Assembly (NCBI GenBank): GCA_013361015.1 | Contig: JABWAN010000264.1 | Location: 1-7,244 of the forward strand | Direction: 5' to 3' | From: Candidatus Zhuqueibacterota bacterium | GTDB taxonomy: Bacteria; Zhuqueibacterota; Zhuqueibacteria; Zhuqueibacterales; Zhuqueibacteraceae | DNA length: 7,244 bases | In this document: one piece after another, positions 6,240-7,244 of the stretch | How the letters are laid out: each line of letters begins with the position of its first letter | Numbering within the stretch: position 1 is the stretch's first letter | The notes under the pieces: model-generated | What the model saw: the letters and a program-made list of their open reading frames with translations, nothing else | The model's database searches: none | What the model was told of the DNA's origin: nothing | Made by a program: the position numbers and the translations under genes

Positions 6240-6626
6240 ATGCTGCAAATTACTTTGCCCCTCGCCGCAACGAGTGCTGCACAGCTTGCCACCAATGCGG
6301 AATTGTTGCCGATGGCCGGACTGACGATGGAGGTGAAAGGCAACGAGCGTCGCGTGAACATCACGCTCAAAGGTGTTGTCTGCGGCGCTAGCGCGGATAC
6401 CATGCGCCATTTTCTGCAAGAGGCTGCCGACTTTATGGGTACCAAATGGTGCCTGCAGATGAAAGACCTGCTCGTGCTAAGCGGGCGCGCCACGAAAACC
6501 CTTGTGAGCTTCGCGAAGCATCTTCGCCGGCGTGGTTTCGAAATCGAAGTACATGGCATCAATGAAAACGTTTATACGGTGATGAAAGAATTGAAAATCG
6601 CGCACAACTTCGCTTGGCCGGATTGA
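6240..6626 (+). CDS. Small STAS-domain protein (anti-sigma-factor-antagonist-like)
   Basis: The 128-residue product shows the alternating strand/helix pattern of a STAS domain: strand RRVNITLKGVV (37-47), helix around 51-64, strand KWCLQMKDL (69-77), helix 82-97, strand FEIEVHGI (100-107), helix 109-118. The end reads like SpoIIAA relatives (L-x-x-x-G-F-E-I-E-V-H-G...V...M...L). In classical members a D-S-S-G motif with a phosphorylated Ser begins the helix after the second core strand. Here the best match is L-S-G-R-A-T-K (80-86), without that motif, so regulation by phosphorylation is doubtful. The first 30 residues are extra and may be disordered. ATG 6240 is set by AGGAG at 6226-6230 with 9-nt spacing. 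The call rests on pattern and fold logic, not strong identity. Confidence 0.65.
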   Translation: MLQITLPLAATSAAQLATNAELLPMAGLTMEVKGNERRVNITLKGVVCGASADTMRHFLQEAADFMGTKWCLQMKDLLVLSGRATKTLVSFAKHLRRRGFEIEVHGINENVYTVMKELKIAHNFAWPD

Positions 6627-6736
6627 CAAAATAAATCTTGCAAGTCTTCACACCTTCCCGTTAATTGAGCGCATAGAAGAACAGTGTGCTCGGCCCACAC
6701 CACACACAAATGGCAAAAAGTTTAGTCTTCCGTGGG

Positions 6737-6749
6737 TAAAACGGTTTTA
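6737..6749. promoter_or_regulatory. 13-bp inverted repeat before the GHKL ATPase gene, candidate operator
   Basis: TAAAAC and GTTTTA flank a single G, giving a perfect dyad centred at 6743, about 25 bp before ATG 6768. It lies where a repressor could block expression of that gene. A hairpin with such a tight loop is unlikely, so a DNA-level role is more plausible than an RNA one. Confidence 0.35.
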
Positions 6750-6767
6750 TGCAATCGCGCTCAACAC

Positions 6768-7244
6768 ATGAATACCTCCCCACTTCACCTCTCAACATTT
6801 GATCGCCAACCTTTGCCGCGCGCCACTTGCGCTGATTTAAATGAAGAGCGCGTGCTCTGGTTTTTGCAACAGCGCGCGCAGAAGCGCGGCGTGCCGATTC
6901 CGACTCTGCACCTGCCGGAAGTGCTCGCCGAGTTGGGAGCGGCGATTGCGCACGATGGTAATTTGTTGCCTACGTGCGGCGGCATGCTTTTCTTCGGTCA
7001 CAATCCGCAAACGTGGCTGCCGCACAGTCAAGTTCGCTTGGCGCGCTTTCAAGGCACGACCACCACGCACTTCGTTGATCGCGCGGATTTGCAAGGAACT
7101 CTGCCTGAGATGATCAATGCCGCGGAGCAATTCATTCGGCGCAACACCCGCACCGCCGCGAAGGTCGTCGGTTTTCGCCGACGTGAAGTGGCGGAGTATC
7201 CCTTCGAGGCGATTCGCGAGGCGATCTGCAATGCGGTTTGCCAT
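6768..7244 (+). CDS. GHKL ATPase of the AlbA_2/RecG-like (HATPase_c_4) group, N-terminal part, cut by the window end
   Basis: From ATG 6768 the frame is open through the last base, giving 159 residues. The content matches the middle of 'ATP-binding / RecG-like' proteins: F-D-R-Q-P-L-P-x-A-T-x-x-D-L (11-24), a helical region, T-C-G-G-M-L-F-F-G (69-77, usually A-G-L-L-L-F-G), P-x-x-x-V-R-L-A-R-F-Q-G (85-96), D-R-x-x-L-Q-G-T-L-P-E (104-114), and the start of the GHKL N-box, EYPFEAIREAICNAVCH (143-159), where relatives continue R-D-Y. In relatives an AlbA_2 (Schlafen-type) domain of over 100 residues precedes this part. Here a TAG at 6723-6725 closes the frame, so that domain is absent or was lost. 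No ribosome binding site is evident before ATG 6768. Relatives are often annotated as transcriptional regulators or helicase-like. The true function is unknown. Confidence 0.78.
   Translation, partial: MNTSPLHLSTFDRQPLPRATCADLNEERVLWFLQQRAQKRGVPIPTLHLPEVLAELGAAIAHDGNLLPTCGGMLFFGHNPQTWLPHSQVRLARFQGTTTTHFVDRADLQGTLPEMINAAEQFIRRNTRTAAKVVGFRRREVAEYPFEAIREAICNAVCH

Noticed and set aside
6001..6324. + strand frame running from the leader into the STAS gene
   Set aside because: Starts with TTG without a ribosome binding site, has unlikely composition, and overlaps the STAS gene, which has a good ribosome binding site in another frame.
6684..6700. GTGTG/CACAC hairpin as terminator of the STAS gene
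   Set aside because: Only 5 bp with a 7-base loop and no T-run after it, so it is too weak to call.
6837..7244. - strand open frame at the right edge
   Set aside because: The + strand frame over the same bases shows the conserved RecG-like/GHKL motifs. The antisense frame has no recognisable content.

Overview
The window looks like a chromosomal segment of a bacterium from the FCB superphylum (Bacteroidota and relatives). The main clue is the C-terminal part of a SusD/RagB-type outer-membrane nutrient-binding protein at the left edge, a family largely confined to that group. Composition is moderately GC-rich by eye, TTG is used as a start codon, and Shine-Dalgarno motifs are clear in front of several genes. 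That combination is less typical of Bacteroidales and would fit a deeper FCB lineage such as the KSB1/Calditrichota/Ignavibacteria side. This placement is inference only.

All eight genes lie on the + strand. (1) 3-1076: SusD-like gene, cut on its left side. (2) 1077-1326: gap packed with inverted repeats that ends in a strong terminator. (3) 1327-2154: membrane-anchored alpha/beta hydrolase (BEM46/YfhR type), with a hairpin around its stop codon. (4) 2155-2350: AT-rich gap with one more hairpin. (5) 2351-5801: a tight block of an EamA/DMT transporter, a YegS/LCB5-type lipid kinase, RNase Z and a HAD hydrolase. The first three overlap by 4 bp (TTGA, then ATGA) and the fourth follows after 33 bp with its own ribosome binding site. 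(6) 5802-6239: 438-bp gap holding a 14-bp perfect palindrome, an extended -10 promoter and a long leader. (7) 6240-6626: a small STAS-domain protein. (8) 6768-7244: start of a GHKL ATPase of the AlbA_2/RecG-like group, cut by the right edge and apparently lacking the usual AlbA_2 domain.

Functionally the window is mixed: glycan uptake, lipid phosphorylation, tRNA 3' processing, and possible partner-switch-style signalling (a STAS protein beside a GHKL-fold protein). No mobile element, CRISPR array, tRNA or rRNA is visible. I found no convincing new multi-gene system. The features most worth a second look are the hairpin-rich gap at 1095-1226, the palindrome/promoter/leader region upstream of the STAS gene, and the domain-lacking GHKL ATPase.
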